Below are positions 46,266-58,310 of a DNA stretch of 64,000 bases, piece by piece. Positions within the stretch are counted from its first letter, which is position 1. The number at the start of each line of letters is the position of its first letter. The translations under genes were made by a program, and so were the position numbers. This DNA is from Hyperoodon ampullatus (taxonomy: Eukaryota > Chordata > Mammalia > Artiodactyla > Ziphiidae). The stretch covers positions 95,440,942 through 95,504,941 of the forward strand of contig OX457056.1 in NCBI GenBank assembly GCA_949752795.1. Reading direction: 5' to 3'. The notes below the pieces were generated by a model that was given only the letters and a program-made list of their open reading frames with translations, ran no database searches and was not told where the DNA came from.

Positions 46266-47100
46266 CTTTTTTTTTTTTTTAATTTTTATTGGAGTATAGC
46301 TGATTTACAATGTTGTGTTAGTTTCAGGTGTACAGCAAAGTGAATCGTCATACATATACACGTATCTACTCTTTTTTAGATTCTTTTTCCTTATAGGTCA
46401 TTACAGAGTATTGAGTAGATTTCCCTGTGCTATACAGTAGGCCCTTATTAGTTATCTGTTTTATATATAGCAGCATGTATATGTCAATCCCAATCTCCCA
46501 ATTTATCCCTCCCTTCCCTTTCCCCCCTGGTAACCATAAGTTTGTTTTCTACATCTGTGACTCTGTTTTATAAATAAGTTCATTTGTATCATTTTTTTAG
46601 ATTCCACATATAAGTGATATCATATGATATTTGTCTTTCTCTGCCTGACTTACTTCACTCAGTATGATAATCTCTGGGTCCATCCATGTTGCTGCAAATG
46701 ACATTCTTTCTTTTTTTATGGCTGAGTAATATTCCATTGTGTATATGTACTACATCTTCTTTATCCATTCCTTTGTCAGTGGACATTTAGGTTGTTTCCA
46801 TGTCTTGGCTATTGTAAATAGTGCTGCAATGAGCATTGGGGCGCATGTATCTTTTTGAATTATGAATCTCTCCAGATACATGCCCAGCAGTGGGATTGAT
46901 GGATCATATGGTAGCTCTATTTTTAGTTTTTTAAGGAACCTCCATACTGTTCTCCATAATGGCTGTACCAATTTACATTCCCATCAGCAGTGTAGGAGGT
47001 TCCTGTTTCTCCACACCCTCTCCAGCATTTATTGTTTGTAGATTTTCTGACAATGGCCATTCTGACCAGTGTGAGGTGATAGCTCATTGTAGTTCTGAGG
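46266..47100 (-). mobile_element. L1 3' end, 5'-truncated, antisense
   Basis: From a T-rich tail ('tttttttaatttttattggagtatagctgatttac') through 'gggattgatggatcatatggtagc' to 'ctgaccagtgtgaggtgatag' this is the 3' UTR and ORF2 end of a cetartiodactyl L1 in reverse. No ORF2 frame is intact. Confidence 0.92.
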
Positions 47101-47585
47101 ATGTCACTGAGAAACTGATCCACACTGTTAGTGCAGCCCATCCTAATTCTGGACCTACACTATAGTGATACAGTGAGATCCCTTTTGGTTTTCATCAGTT
47201 TAGTCAGGGTGTTCTGTTACGTTCAGTCAAAAGTAACATAACTCAACAGTATCTACAAAAAATCCATAGCTAACCTCATATTTAATGATGAAAGACTGAC
47301 TGCTTTCCCTCTAAGATCAGGAACAAGGATGTTCACTCTCACTATTTCTATTCAGTATGTTTGCATACACACACATACAGTACTAATAAGTTCAAAAAGC
47401 TTGGAGGATACAAGCTCAATATACAAAAATCAATTGTATTTCTATGCACTAGCAAGACTAATCCAAAAAGGAAATTAAGAAAACAATTACATTTACAATA
47501 ACACGAAAAAGGATAAAATATCTAGGAATAAATTTAACAAAAAAGGTACAAAACTTGTATATTGAAAATTATAAAACATTGTGGA

Positions 47586-47700
47586 GGGACTTCCCTGAGG
47601 GTCCAGTGGTTAAGACTTCACCTTCCAATGCAGGGGGTGCGGGTTTGATCCCTGGTCAGGGAGATAAGATCCCACATGCCTTGCAGCCAAAAAACCAAAA
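47586..47700 (+). mobile_element. CHR SINE, type C
   Basis: 'gggacttccctgagggtccagtgg...ggtcagggagataagatccc' with an A-rich tail, inside L1. Confidence 0.88.
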
Positions 47701-48655
47701 CAGAAAACAGAAGCAATATTGTAACAAATTCAATAAAGACTTTAAAAATTGTCCACATCAAAAAAATCTAAAAAAAAATCTGTGGAAAGAAATTAAAGAA
47801 CTAAACAAATGGAAAGACATCTGTATTTACGGATATGAACATTTAATATTAAGACAGCAATATTCCCTGAATTGATCTGAAGATTCAATGCATTCCCTAT
47901 CAGAATCCTAGCTCTCTTGTAGAAATTGACAAGCTTATCCTAAAATTCATATGGAAATTCAAGGAACCCAGACTAGGCAAACAACCTTGCAAAAGAACAA
48001 AGGACTTTGAAGGAGTCCCTGATTTGAAAATTTATTACGAACCTACAGTTATCTAAAGAATGCAATACTAACATAAGGATAGGTCTATAGATCAATGGAA
48101 TTGAATTGGGAGTCCAAAAATAAACCCTTACATTTATGACCAACTGATTTTCAACAAGAGTGCCAAGATAATTCAGTGGGAATAGAATAGTCTTTTCAAC
48201 AAATGGTGCTGAGACAAATAGATATCCACATGCAAAAGAATTAAGTTGGACCCCAAAATCACACTGTATACAAATATTAATTCAAAATTGATCAAAGACT
48301 TAAATGTAAGAGCTAAAACTATAAAACTCTTAGAAGAAAACATGAACAAATCTTCATGAACTAAGATTTGGCAATGCTTTCTTATACATGGCATCAAAAA
48401 ACACAAATGATGAAAGAAAAAAATAGATAAGTTCGATTTCTTCAAAATTAAATACTTTCATTAATTGAAGGACACTACCAATAAAGTAAAAAGAAAACAC
48501 ACAGAATGGGAGAAAATATTTGCAAATTGTATATCCAATAAGGGACTTGTATCTAGAATATATATGGAATTCTTCAACTCAATAACAAAAAAGACGAATA
48601 TATCAACTTAAAAGTGAACAAAAGATTTGAATAAAGTGAACAAAAGATTTCTCCA

Positions 48656-48792
48656 GGGAATTCCCTGGTGGTCCGGTGGTTTGGACTCTGAGCTCTCACT
48701 GCCGAGGACCCAGGTTCAATCCCTGGTTGGGGAACTAAGATCCTGCAAGCTGCAAGGTGCGGCCAAAAAAATTATTTAAAAAAACCCCACAT
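48656..48792 (+). mobile_element. CHR SINE, type C
   Basis: 'gggaattccctggtggtccggtgg...gcggccaaaaaaat'. The L1 target atttctcca recurs after the following type A copy (at about 49011), so type C entered first. Confidence 0.9.
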
Positions 48793-49003
48793 GGGCTTCC
48801 CTGGTGGCGCAGTGGTTGAGAGTCCGCCTGCCGATGCAGGGGACACGGGTTCGTGCCCCGGTCTGGGAAGATCCCACATGCCACGGAGTGGCTGGGCCCG
48901 TGAGCCATGGCCGCTGAGCCTGCGCGTCCGGAGCCTGTGCTCCGCAACGGGAGAGGCCACGACAGTGAGAGACCCGCGTACAGCAAAAAAAAAAAAAAAA
49001 AAA
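48793..49003 (+). mobile_element. CHR SINE, type A, near-consensus
   Basis: Very close to the type A consensus, with a 19-A tail. Inserted in the A-rich tail of the type C copy. Confidence 0.95.
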
Positions 49004-49175
49004 GAGACCCATATTTCTCCAAAAAAGATACAAAAATGGACAACAAGCCCACGAAAAGATGCTCAACATCATTACTTGTTAGGAAAATATAAATCAAAAC
49101 CACAATAAGATACCACTTCACACCCATTAGGATGATCATTATCTAAAATACTATAAGAAATGTTGACAAGGATGT

Positions 49176-49740
49176 GCCTTTCTCCAAGAATCTCCTTCAA
49201 AACTCTTTGTTTTAGACTCTTTGTCTAAAAGCTCTATTCATTCCTGTGAAAACTCAGGCTTTAACTACATGGAGGGAGCTCACTCCTGGAGCGGTTTACC
49301 TGTTCACATTCAGTGTATAAAAACTTTCTGTCTCAAAATGCACCTTGTGTGGATGCTGCAGTGTAGCCCCTGGGTCCCCTCCTGGAATGAAGGACTTGCC
49401 CCTGCTGCTGCTGGAAATGTGGCCAAAAGACAGCTCTCGCCTGTCAGCCCGCTCTTTGAAGACTGCCTCTAACAATAAAAACTACCTTGTCCCAAGTCAA
49501 CCTCTTTCCAAGGGTAGCACACATGCAATGACTAATCAACACAAGGATGTAAAGGCCCAACCCCCTCACTCTGACTTGGGGCATCTCTGCAGGACCATTT
49601 CAGACCCGAATCTCCCTGTGGGGTTGGTTAAAGCCCTTTGCTGGGTCTGCAGCACAACTCAACTTCTCCCTTTGTCCCCATCCTGCTTCCTCTCCTTCCC
49701 TTTCACGGGTGTTGGTTGCAAGAGCACTGTGATGCCCTAC
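49176..49740. other. no gene recognised
   Basis: Low-copy. The frame at 49345-49845 runs through the (AC)n tract and a SINE and is not a gene. Confidence 0.45.
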
Positions 49741-49743
49741 ACG

Positions 49744-49744
<1 letters not shown>

Positions 49745-49781
<37 letters not shown>
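49745..49781. repeat. (AC)n microsatellite
   Basis: About 18 uninterrupted AC units. Confidence 0.97.
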
Positions 49782-49784
<3 letters not shown>

Positions 49785-49915
49785 GCTTTATTTATTTATT
49801 TATTTTTGGTCACCCCTTGCGGCATGTGGGATCTTAGTTCCCTGACCAGGGATCAAACCTGTGCCCCCTGCACTGGAAGCATGGAGTCAACCACTGGACC
49901 ACCAGGGAAGTCCCC
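49785..49915 (-). mobile_element. CHR SINE, type C
   Basis: (TTTA)n tail, 'gggatcttagttccctgaccaggg' body, head at right. First of two same-strand copies. Confidence 0.92.
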
Positions 49916-49926
49916 ACGTAGGCTTT

Positions 49927-50123
49927 CAATATTTATTTATTTATTTATTTAGGCTGTGCCGGGTCATAGTTGCGGCACACGGGATCTTTTTTTTCAGTTG
50001 CAGCATGCGGACTTCTTAGTTGTGGTATGCATGTGGGATCTAGTTCCACAACCAGGGATCAACCCGGGCCCCCTGCATTGGGAGTGTAGAGTCTTATCCA
50101 CTGGGCCAGCAAGGAAGTCTCCC
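49927..50123 (-). mobile_element. CHR SINE, type C variant
   Basis: Longer than usual because of extra 'gttgcggcacacgggatc' and 'gttgcagcatgcggac' units. A related target ('aggctttat', 'aggctttcaatat', 'gggctttaatat') occurs before, between and after the two copies, indicating re-use of one site. Confidence 0.88.
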
Positions 50124-50394
50124 CACATGGGCTTTAATATGATGCTCCATGTCCCTGTTGCAAAACATCAAGGGCATTAAGGGGTAGGGAGCTGGGGCCT
50201 CTAGACTCAGTCAGTAGGACCTATGTTCTTCTTATAGGATTTGTTTTCAATAATTCACCAGTATGAGCTGCATACACACTGGTTTCTTTACCAATGAATA
50301 CATTTAGTTAAACGAATAAAATGTACAGCCATACTAGAAAGGACATATTCAACAATTCTCATTTAGGTCCTTATTTTCATGAGGGGAACACTTT

Positions 50395-50520
50395 CCCTAT
50401 TCTTTGGAAAAGAATTCTTTCCTCATCTATAAAAGGGAATAAATAATCTCTTCAAATAGTTGTAGAGTAGTGAGTTAGTATACGTGCCCAGCATGTTGTG
50501 AGTGCTATGCTTACCAGAAT
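50395..50520 (+). repeat. MIR 3' fragment
   Basis: 'ttcctcatctataaaagggaataaataatctc' and 'cgtgcccagcatgttgtgagtgct' fit the MIR 3' half. Confidence 0.55.
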
Positions 50521-50944
50521 AACAAAGACATGAGAGTATCTTGAATAACAGCTCCCTTTGTTATCCCATGACTCTCAGACTTAATGGTTAAGGTTCTGCA
50601 GTTTCTCTCTGTGGGAGGAGGGTTGCCAATTCGTTCATCTTCACTTGAGACATTTACCTGCATATGTGGGAGGGGCTCTTTCCTATAAATGCAACAGATA
50701 CTCTGTGCTTCATGATAATGCATATTACATTCCCCATGGAACCCACTGTAACATCATCATAGAGGTGTGTGCCTTGTGAATCTTGAAAGGGTACATAGTG
50801 TTTCTTAGGTGTATTTGTCCATGAAATCCACCCCCTCCCTTGGTTTTTGAGTCATACCTAGGAATTATTTCTTGAATAGTGTCCTGTGAGACACATTTTT
50901 GGAATCCCTGATTTCTTCCAGGTGATTCTATTAATTTAGGAGGA
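50521..50944. other. no gene recognised
   Basis: Low-copy sequence with no supported feature. Confidence 0.5.
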
Positions 50945-51195
50945 CATTTTCCCCAAATAACAGCAAGGAACCTGCTTTATGTGTCGGGTACCAAGCATTG
51001 TCCTGAGAGCTGTACAAGCATCACCTCTTTTAACTCTCTCAATAGTTTTTTTAGAGATGGCCCTTTAAAGCCTCACTTTAGAGATGAGGAAATTGAGGAG
51101 CAAAAAGGTTAAATAGCTTGTCACACAGCAAGTAGTGGAGCCAAGATTTAAATCCAGGTCTACCTGACTTGAAAGCCCATGAATTTCAATTTCTG
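50945..51195 (-). repeat. MIR SINE
   Basis: 'cattgtcctgagagctgtacaagc', 'agagatgaggaaattgaggagc' and 'cacacagcaagtagtggagcc' are the complement of MIR. Confidence 0.8.
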
Positions 51196-52384
51196 GTTTG
51201 AACATGGTGGTATAAAGGTAGCATCTCTCTTTTCTCTTCATTGAAATCAGCTAAAAGCAACAAAGAGATAGATAAACAAAGATACAAAATTCTTTTTCTT
51301 AGAACATAGGAGATAATTAAAACCCCAGGTCCCCATTTATTTGGAAGGGCTGCCAAAACCAGTAAAAACCAAGGGGACGTGTGGGAACAAGAAGAGAAAA
51401 AACCTACAGCAAGGGGACACGGTGGCTGTTTATCTCAGAAAGAGCTGGATGCACTTCTCCAAATCAAGGGGCAAAACCTAACTCTCTTGTTTGCTATATT
51501 CGGGTAAACACGTGTCTGCTGGTATCAAGAATTTCCCTGTACCCTGTTTGATATCAAAAGACAAAGATAAGCCTTCCAAGGAACCAGAGATTAGCCACAT
51601 TTGGGAGAAACCCTGTCTTTGTGGCAGCACAGAAGAGTCTTTGTGTTGTAAAAACTTCACAGCTGCTCATCTTCATTGCTTAGGAGATGCAAAAGCTAAA
51701 CAAACTCACTTAAAACCCCAAATAAAGAAAAGTTCCAGCTAGCCTGACCCTTCTCCTACACAAACCTTCTGTAAACAGCTCATCAAGGAAAAACTCCTAT
51801 CCTGCAAGGGTGAATAATATAAAAGAAACCAGTACAGGAAGCTACACAAAAATACTATAAGAAAAAAAGTGGAAACGGGTAGGAAACCACATAGTAGACA
51901 AAGAATACAACCTGGTATGTTGCTATGAAGCAGATAATAGTTGTGATCAAATATTTCATCATGAATTTTTAAAATTTAATGAAGCAATTGCCTGTGTGAG
52001 ACCAGCACACAAAGCAAACAATGCCAAAGGTCAGGAAGGACACAGTGAGATGGTGGGATAAAATGAACTGGCAGAGTTCAGATGTCAGCGCAAGCCCAGT
52101 AACAAAGCTCACCTGTTCTTCTACATACATCACTAGTAGAGCACAAAAAGGATGATGAAAGCAAATGGAAACAGGGTAGGTTTCTCTTATGACCAGAGCA
52201 TAATTGGAGGGGAAATTTGGGGCTAGATGAGCTCACCTCCAGAAATCCAGGATGGTCTGTTATAGTTTTTGGTACAGCTGTAGGGCTAACTCTGACTACA
52301 ACTTTCAACAGATATGATGTATTCATGGAGATGTAAGGTAAAAACTAAGTATCAATAGATTGTGTCAAAGTTTCTCTTAGCTGT
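51196..52384. other. repeat-poor stretch, no gene recognised
   Basis: Low-copy. An 83-codon frame at 51491-51742 (Lys/Ser/Cys rich) is open on the plus strand and a 60-codon frame on the minus strand covers the same DNA. No splice or domain evidence. Confidence 0.4.
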
Positions 52385-52890
52385 CAATTTTTTTTCTTTT
52401 TTTAAATTTTATTATTTTTTAAAATTTTATTTTATTTATGTATTTTTTATACATTAGGTTCTTATTAGTTAATCTACTTTATACATATTAGTGTATATGT
52501 GTCAATCCCAATCTCCCAATTCATCCCACCACCACCACCCTGCACCCCTGCTTTCCCCCCTTGGTGTCCATACATTTGTTCTCTACATCTGTGTCTCTAT
52601 TTCTGCCTTGCAAACCAGTTCATCTGTACCATTTTTCTAGATTCCATGTACATGCATTAACATACGGTATTTGTTTTTCTCTTTCTGACTTACTTCACTC
52701 TGTATGACAGTTTCTAGGTCCATCCATGTCTCTACAAATGACCCAATTTCATTCCTTTTTATGGCTGAGTAATATTCCATTGTATATATGTACCACATCT
52801 TCCTTATCCATTTGTCTCTCAGTGGGCATTTAGGTTGCTTCCATGACCTGGCTATTGTAAGCAGTGCTGCAATGAACGTTGAGGTGTTTC
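52385..52890 (-). mobile_element. L1 3' end, 5'-truncated, antisense
   Basis: 'caatcccaatctcccaattcatccc', 'ttctgacttacttcactctg', 'atggctgagtaatattccattg' and 'gcagtgctgcaatgaac' mark a young-looking cetacean L1 3' end in reverse. Its 3' UTR differs from the copies at 46266 and 54630. Confidence 0.92.
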
Positions 52891-52974
52891 AAATAGTTGA
52901 ATGGGGAATTTAGTTTGAAAGAATCATGCCAAGGAATGATTGCTATGGGAAAATATAGGAATTCTTAAATCCTT

Positions 52975-53045
52975 TAACACACACATACACACACACACAA
53001 ACATGCATGTACATTAGATAGATAGATAGAAAGACAGATACACAC
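52975..53045. repeat. compound microsatellite (AC)n / (GATA)n
   Basis: Interrupted AC units followed by 'gatagatagatagaaagacagata'. Confidence 0.9.
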
Positions 53046-54110
53046 GTATATCTTAAATAGATTTTAAACTAAATGTGTAGGCCTAGGCCTTTCCCACCAG
53101 AGACTACAAATACTGCCACATTTTCCTCTCATTGCCAGATTACATTAGCTTAAGCCCTCATTTCAATTGCCTTTAGGAAATCTAGTGTTTTTTTTATTGT
53201 TTTCCACACCAAGTATCACTGAAATTCCTGGAAAATACTTACTTCTGAAATTCATCTTGGTTGTCCCTTTCCTCCTCAGCAGTGACTAATCACCTCTGAG
53301 CCAGCTTGGGCCACCATTTCTTCTGCCAAATTCTTCCCCTGGAAGTTCCTAAAATGCCCTCCCTCTGGTTGCTGCTGCTTTCCCTCCTACTGCTTCATCC
53401 CAACCAGGCACAGACCTCTCCCTCATTTCTACAGAGCACTAGTGGAAACCAGGCTGTAATGTTTAACAAAGATTTTTCTAGAAGCTGGTGGCTAACATGA
53501 GGGAATTATAACACAGGCCTAGAATCTTCACAGTCCTTGAATGCTTCACAGGAGTCCCTCGTGGAGCATAGGTTTACTTAAACCCCAGCCTGCAGTCACA
53601 TACTGAGGCTACTAAACATCACTTTTCTCCTGAGAAGACCCATGAGTGAGTCACTGGGTACATTTTCTCTTCCAAGAGTTCAGGTCCAAGTAGAGGATGG
53701 AATTGCCCACTCACACCTGTGTAAAAGCCTTCTTCCAGAAGCCTTATGATGTTCTAGGACCTACATTTTCCCGGAATGATTGACAGCAGAAATGTCCCAT
53801 TCCCAACCAACAGGGCTAACCTTGTCCCAACTGGACAAGCAGTTTCTCAAGAGGTCCAGCTAATTCAGTACTTTATAGGATCACAGTCTAGTGCCAGGTC
53901 AGGCACAGCTAGTCCAATCAAATTTATTTTTTAGAATCTCCTTTAATTCAAGAGAATAACGCTCCAGCTGTTTTCAGAGTCTTTTGTCTTGATTTCCTGT
54001 TTGCACCGCAATACACATGCATACCTTTACCAAAAATAAGAAATAATATACTATCTATACCTTACACATTATCATTCAGGGCATTTTAGCTTCTTGGAGC
54101 CACACATATC
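53046..54110. other. no proven gene; holds a signal-peptide-like frame
   Basis: Low-copy. The frame starting at 53354 is listed separately. Nothing else is supported. Confidence 0.4.
53354..53500 (+). other. 48-codon frame starting with a signal-peptide-like segment
   Basis: MPSLWLLLLSLLLLHPNQA begins at 53354, followed by a polar stretch (QTSPSFLQSTSGNQ). The hydrophobic core and small residue before the polar part look like a secretory signal and cleavage site. A 'ct|gtaatg' at 53456 could act as a weak splice donor; otherwise the frame stops at 53498-53500. No homologue is recognised. Leucine-rich runs arise easily by chance in CT-rich DNA, so this is only a candidate first exon. Confidence 0.15.
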
Positions 54111-54114
54111 AAAT

Positions 54115-54570
54115 CCATCCATTCTAGAAGATATGGTAGCCAGTCTCTGAATATACCCCCCAAAAAACCATACCTCCTGGTATGAAATCCTTGTGAAATC
54201 CTCTCTAACACGAAATCGTGCCTAGCCTCATGACTCACGTATCCAATCGAACGAGACAGAAGTGACATTGTGCCAGATCTAGGCCTAAGGCTAAAGAAGG
54301 CCAGGAAGCTTCTATGTTTGAACTTTTGGGAGCCCTGAATCACCATATAAGTCAGACTACCCTACTGAAGAGACCATGTAGAGGGAGAGGTCATGTAGAT
54401 AGAGGTCCCAGCCTTCCAGTCATCTCTGCTAAGGCTGCAGACATATGAATGACGCCGTCTTGAAGGTTCCAGCCATTACCACTCTCCCACCATTGCAGCT
54501 GGTTGAGAGGCCCCAAATCACTATGTTCTGAAGTGCATTGTTATGCAACTATAGATAATTGAGACTTAAC
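54115..54570 (-). mobile_element. MaLR/MLT1-like LTR
   Basis: Complement of the LTR class at 25898-26427: 'ccatacctcctggtatgaaatcc', 'gcctcatgactcacg...agaagtgac', 'ttatgcaactatagataattgag'. Old and diverged. Confidence 0.55.
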
Positions 54571-54629
54571 CTGTTGTCATACAAGAAATTCACAGGAAAA
54601 AAAAAAGGTAGTTTACTCCAAAGGTGAAC

Positions 54630-55052
54630 TTTTTAAAAAATTTATTTTATTGAAGAATAGTTGATTTATAATGTTGTGTTAATTTCTGCTGTACAGCAAA
54701 GTGATTCAGTTATACATACACCTATATATTCTTTTTCATATTCTTTTCCATTATGGTTTATTACAGGATACTGAATATAGTTCCCTGTGCTATACAGTAG
54801 GACCTTGTTGTTTATCCATTCTATATATAATAGTTTGCATCTGTTAGTCCCAAACTCCCAATCCATCCCTCCCCGACCTCCCCTTTCTTTTGGCAACCAC
54901 AAGCTTGTTCTCTATGTCTGTGAGTCTGTTTCTGTTTCATATATAATTTCATTTATGTCATATTTTAGATTCTACATATAAGTGATAACCTATGGTATCT
55001 GTCTTTCTCTTTCTGATTTACTTCACTTAGTATGATAATCTCTAGGTCCATC
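54630..55052 (-). mobile_element. L1 3' end with TSD, antisense
   Basis: 'tattttattgaagaatagttgatttataatg', 'ttccctgtgctatacagtagg' and 'agtatgataatctctaggtcc'. The 12-bp TSD ccaaaggtgaac is perfect (54618-54629, 55053-55064). Only about 420 bp were copied. Confidence 0.94.
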
Positions 55053-55064
55053 CCAAAGGTGAAC

Positions 55065-57430
55065 CCTTTAACTGTCATCTCTTATCTGCTTAAAGTTGTA
55101 AAGTTTTAATTGTTTCCCTTTTGATATTTCAAATATTTTAGGAACAGTATGTAAGATTTGAGCTCAAAGTACCATCACTTTCTTATCCCCTTAGCAGTCT
55201 CAGTGTAGCTCATAGCTTTCACAGGTCAGTTTAAGCTGAAATTAGGGTACAGGATCTCTTTCCTCCTTCCATGCTTAACTCCAAAGGTCATGGCCTTTCT
55301 CTATTACAGTAAGTGAGTTAGTTAAATTAAACAAAGCTACTTATGAAAGAACATGCATTAAAAGTTTTACAAGTATAAAAATACACATGAAATTTAAAAA
55401 CATTAAGCTAGAGATATAGGGATGGAATGAAAGGTAAATGTAATAGAATGGAGTATATTGTACACCTAGATTAAAATTAAAATTTTATTCTAAACTGACC
55501 TTACAACATCACAGTTAGTATAAGGCAATTCCATTTTTACCACTGCCTAAGGGAATCACTACTGAGTCAATGGTTATTTTGTGTGGCCGTCAATTGTGTG
55601 GCCATCTTACCTAAAATATGTTCTTGCGACATAGAGCAAGAGGACTCTATTTTATCTCCACTTACTCAAATAGCCAATTCCCAATTACCCAAAAGCAATA
55701 TCAAGGGTATAATATTATATGTTGCTGACAAGTCTCCTTCTTCCAGTTAGCTCCTTCTTGTCATCCCCAAGTCCATTATGTTGGGCTTTGTAATGGCCTT
55801 CTACTCCTGGCCCACAAGGTCTATAGGAAGATAATTTATATCTATTCATTCAATCATCCATTGATTCAACAAATATTCAGTGAGTACTTACTATAGGATA
55901 GATACCCTTCAAAACACTCAAAATAGGGTAAAAATTCTAGCTGCCCTATCACTGCTGCAACAATTACAGACATTTTGTAGTTTACAAAGTGTATTCAAAC
56001 ACATTACTTCCTCTGCTTTATTAAATTGGTCACCAAACATTTAAACCTCTCAAAATGAGGCTCATTCTACCCACCCATCTTTAAGTTGGTAGGATTTTTT
56101 TTGCCTAACTTCAGCACCATTTAATGAGGGTTACTAGTGCCCTGAATTATTCCAGACATAAAGAATGATAGTGACATCTCTGCACAGAGAGGCCTAATAG
56201 AAGTTTCTATCAATAAGTGGTCATAAATGTAGGTGATGATATCATTGTAAAATCACCATTTATAAATAATTCAATGCAGTTGAAAACTAAGTGCAACTCT
56301 GAAAAACAGAAATGACGCAAGCAGACAAAGAGAAATAAATGACCATTGTGTTATGATAATAAGTGCTTTATAAATACCTACTTATATCATATTAAACTTG
56401 GGTGGAAAATGGGGTTGGGGGAAGCTACACTCACATGTGTCTCTCTCTGGTTCCTGAGTATTTCTCAGGATTTTCCTTACAAGGTGAGCACACAGTTTTA
56501 AACTCCATGTCTTAGGACAATGTCCAGATTTCCTTAGGTGGACCTGATATATTATTGAATAAACTCAAGCAAATGATAATATTAAATATTTTATTAGTAG
56601 CAAGAAAAGCATTTTGAACATGTAGCAACATTTTCTTAAAATAAGTGATTTCTAGAATCTTCAGGCTAAAAAACAAAACTATTCAAAAGATAGTATGGAT
56701 TTCTTAGATTTAAAATGTGGGCATTAACATTGTATTTGCTAAAATTTGGTTGTCTATTTCAATATATAAAAAATAATTTGAACACACTTGATATGCGTGG
56801 CTGAATAATAGTGGTCATTTGAAACATGTTTCTCAGAGGCTGTACCTAGGCATCAAGAAATTTAAGATATAGTTTTGTTTTTCAGTCCAGAGTGAAGGTA
56901 ACAAATGTTGAAAGCTATTAATTTTACAGATGATGGAAAAATGATGAGAAAGGAAAATGAGAATCCCGTTTCCCTATGACTTCAAAGAAGCCTGTAAACA
57001 CAGCTTCATTCATGTAAGAAAACAACCCTGCTAATTATATTATATGTAATTATATTATTATTATATATAATAAGCTAATCTCATAGTTGCCTGTTTCATA
57101 GAAAGAGAAGTCACGCCTTGTGAGAAGAGTTGTGCAAAAGTGGAAAAACCAGAATGAAGCCCCTAGATTTTCTAACTTTTTGGCTCAGACTAACTCTCCA
57201 TGTAAATGGAGATGCATTTTCCTCTTGGTCTAACTGGTTCAGTGGATTGTGAGCTCTTCCCTAGTGGGAATGTATCTTCTTCACCTCCCTGGTTTCCATG
57301 TCACCATTCACCCACTTCGTTTCTCTTCCTATCTTTCTAGTCACTTCTCAGTCTTCTGTAGGTTTCTCTTCTATCATGTGCCTTCTACATCTTGCAGCTA
57401 TTGGTCCTTCCTTGGTCCTTTTTCCTTTTG
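55065..57430. other. AT-rich stretch, no gene recognised
   Basis: Over 2.3 kb, with a short L2/MIR-like piece ('attgattcaacaaatattcagtgagtactta' at 55859-55889, reverse) and an AT palindromic run at about 57030-57070. No exon or RNA is supported. Confidence 0.45.
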
Positions 57431-57439
57431 ACGTTATTC

Positions 57440-58310
57440 ATTCTCCCTGGGTAAATTTTTCTTTCCCATGTCTTCAACTACCAATCATATGCAGATGGGT
57501 TTCAACTTTAATCTCCAATACCAACTTCTCCTAACCTCCAAGCCTATCTGTCCAGCTGTCTACTGAGTGTTTCCTGGAGTTCAGCATATCCAAAGCTGAG
57601 ATCTTCATCTTCCCCTGAAGACCTGCTCTTCTTCATTTCCCCCCATCTCAATGGATGTCACACCATCTACTAAATGTTGAAACCAGAAAACTGGGAATCG
57701 TCCAAGATTCCCTTTTCTTCCACAGACTCTACATCCAAACAATCAAGTCCTGACCACTAGCCCCCGAAATCTTTCTCAGGTTTACCTTTGCCTGTGTGTT
57801 CCTATTGTTGCTGCCTTTTTTTTTTTTTTTTCAAGTTTTCATCCCTTCTCGCTTGGACGAAACACTAGCCTCCTTTACTGGTCTCCCTGACTTCAGACCC
57901 ATTTCCTGGCCCCCCCATCCACCATAGTGCCTCCAAAGCAGCTCTAGATATTAATTCTCTGTTAACCTTCAGTGAATCCTCATCCAGGACAACATAACAT
58001 GGTCCCTCTCTATCTAAACTTCCTTTTCTTACACCAATTTCATACTTTCATAAATCCTTTCATGTTGCATTTTATGCTCTAAGAATATCAAACTCTTTGT
58101 AACTCCCCAAATGTGCTAGACCTCCCTGCCCTACCCTGATGTCCAGCTGGCAAAGTGCACAAGCCCTTCATTTCCTGGTTCAAGCATTCCCTCCTCTGTG
58201 AAAGTCTTCCCTGACTCTCCAAGGCAGGTTTTATCCTTTCTCCCACAACTGCACCAGCCACACTACTGTTAGAGCATTCATAACATAGATTGTGAGGCAG
58301 GAGCATGCTT
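57440..58310 (+). repeat. L2 3' region
   Basis: 'cagcatatccaaagctgagatcttcatcttccc', 'ccagaaaactgggaatcgtcc', 'gtcctgaccactagccccc', 'ctggtctccctgacttc' and 'gtgaaagtcttccctgactc' run in L2 order. A T17 tract interrupts at about 57816-57832. Confidence 0.8.

Larger units (their letters stand above)
47200..49175 (+). mobile_element. L1 ORF2 (RT region) to 3' part, degenerate
   Basis: 'catagctaacctcatatttaatgatgaaagactg', 'aggacaaggatgttcactctcac'-like text, 'agcttggaggatacaagctcaatatacaaaaatcaa' and later 'gatgctcaacatcattacttgtt' are L1 ORF2 in sense orientation. Stops and shifts are frequent. Three SINEs interrupt it. A 20-bp local duplication ('aaagtgaacaaaagattt') lies at about 48612-48650. 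Confidence 0.88.

Noticed and set aside
46266..49175. A possible full-length or twin-primed active L1
   Set aside because: The fragments are opposite in strand, overlap in L1 coordinates, and the sense part is full of stops and three SINE insertions.
49345..49952. Frames of 166 and 104 codons around 49.3-49.9 kb
   Set aside because: They read through the (AC)n tract as His-Thr repeats and through an antisense SINE.
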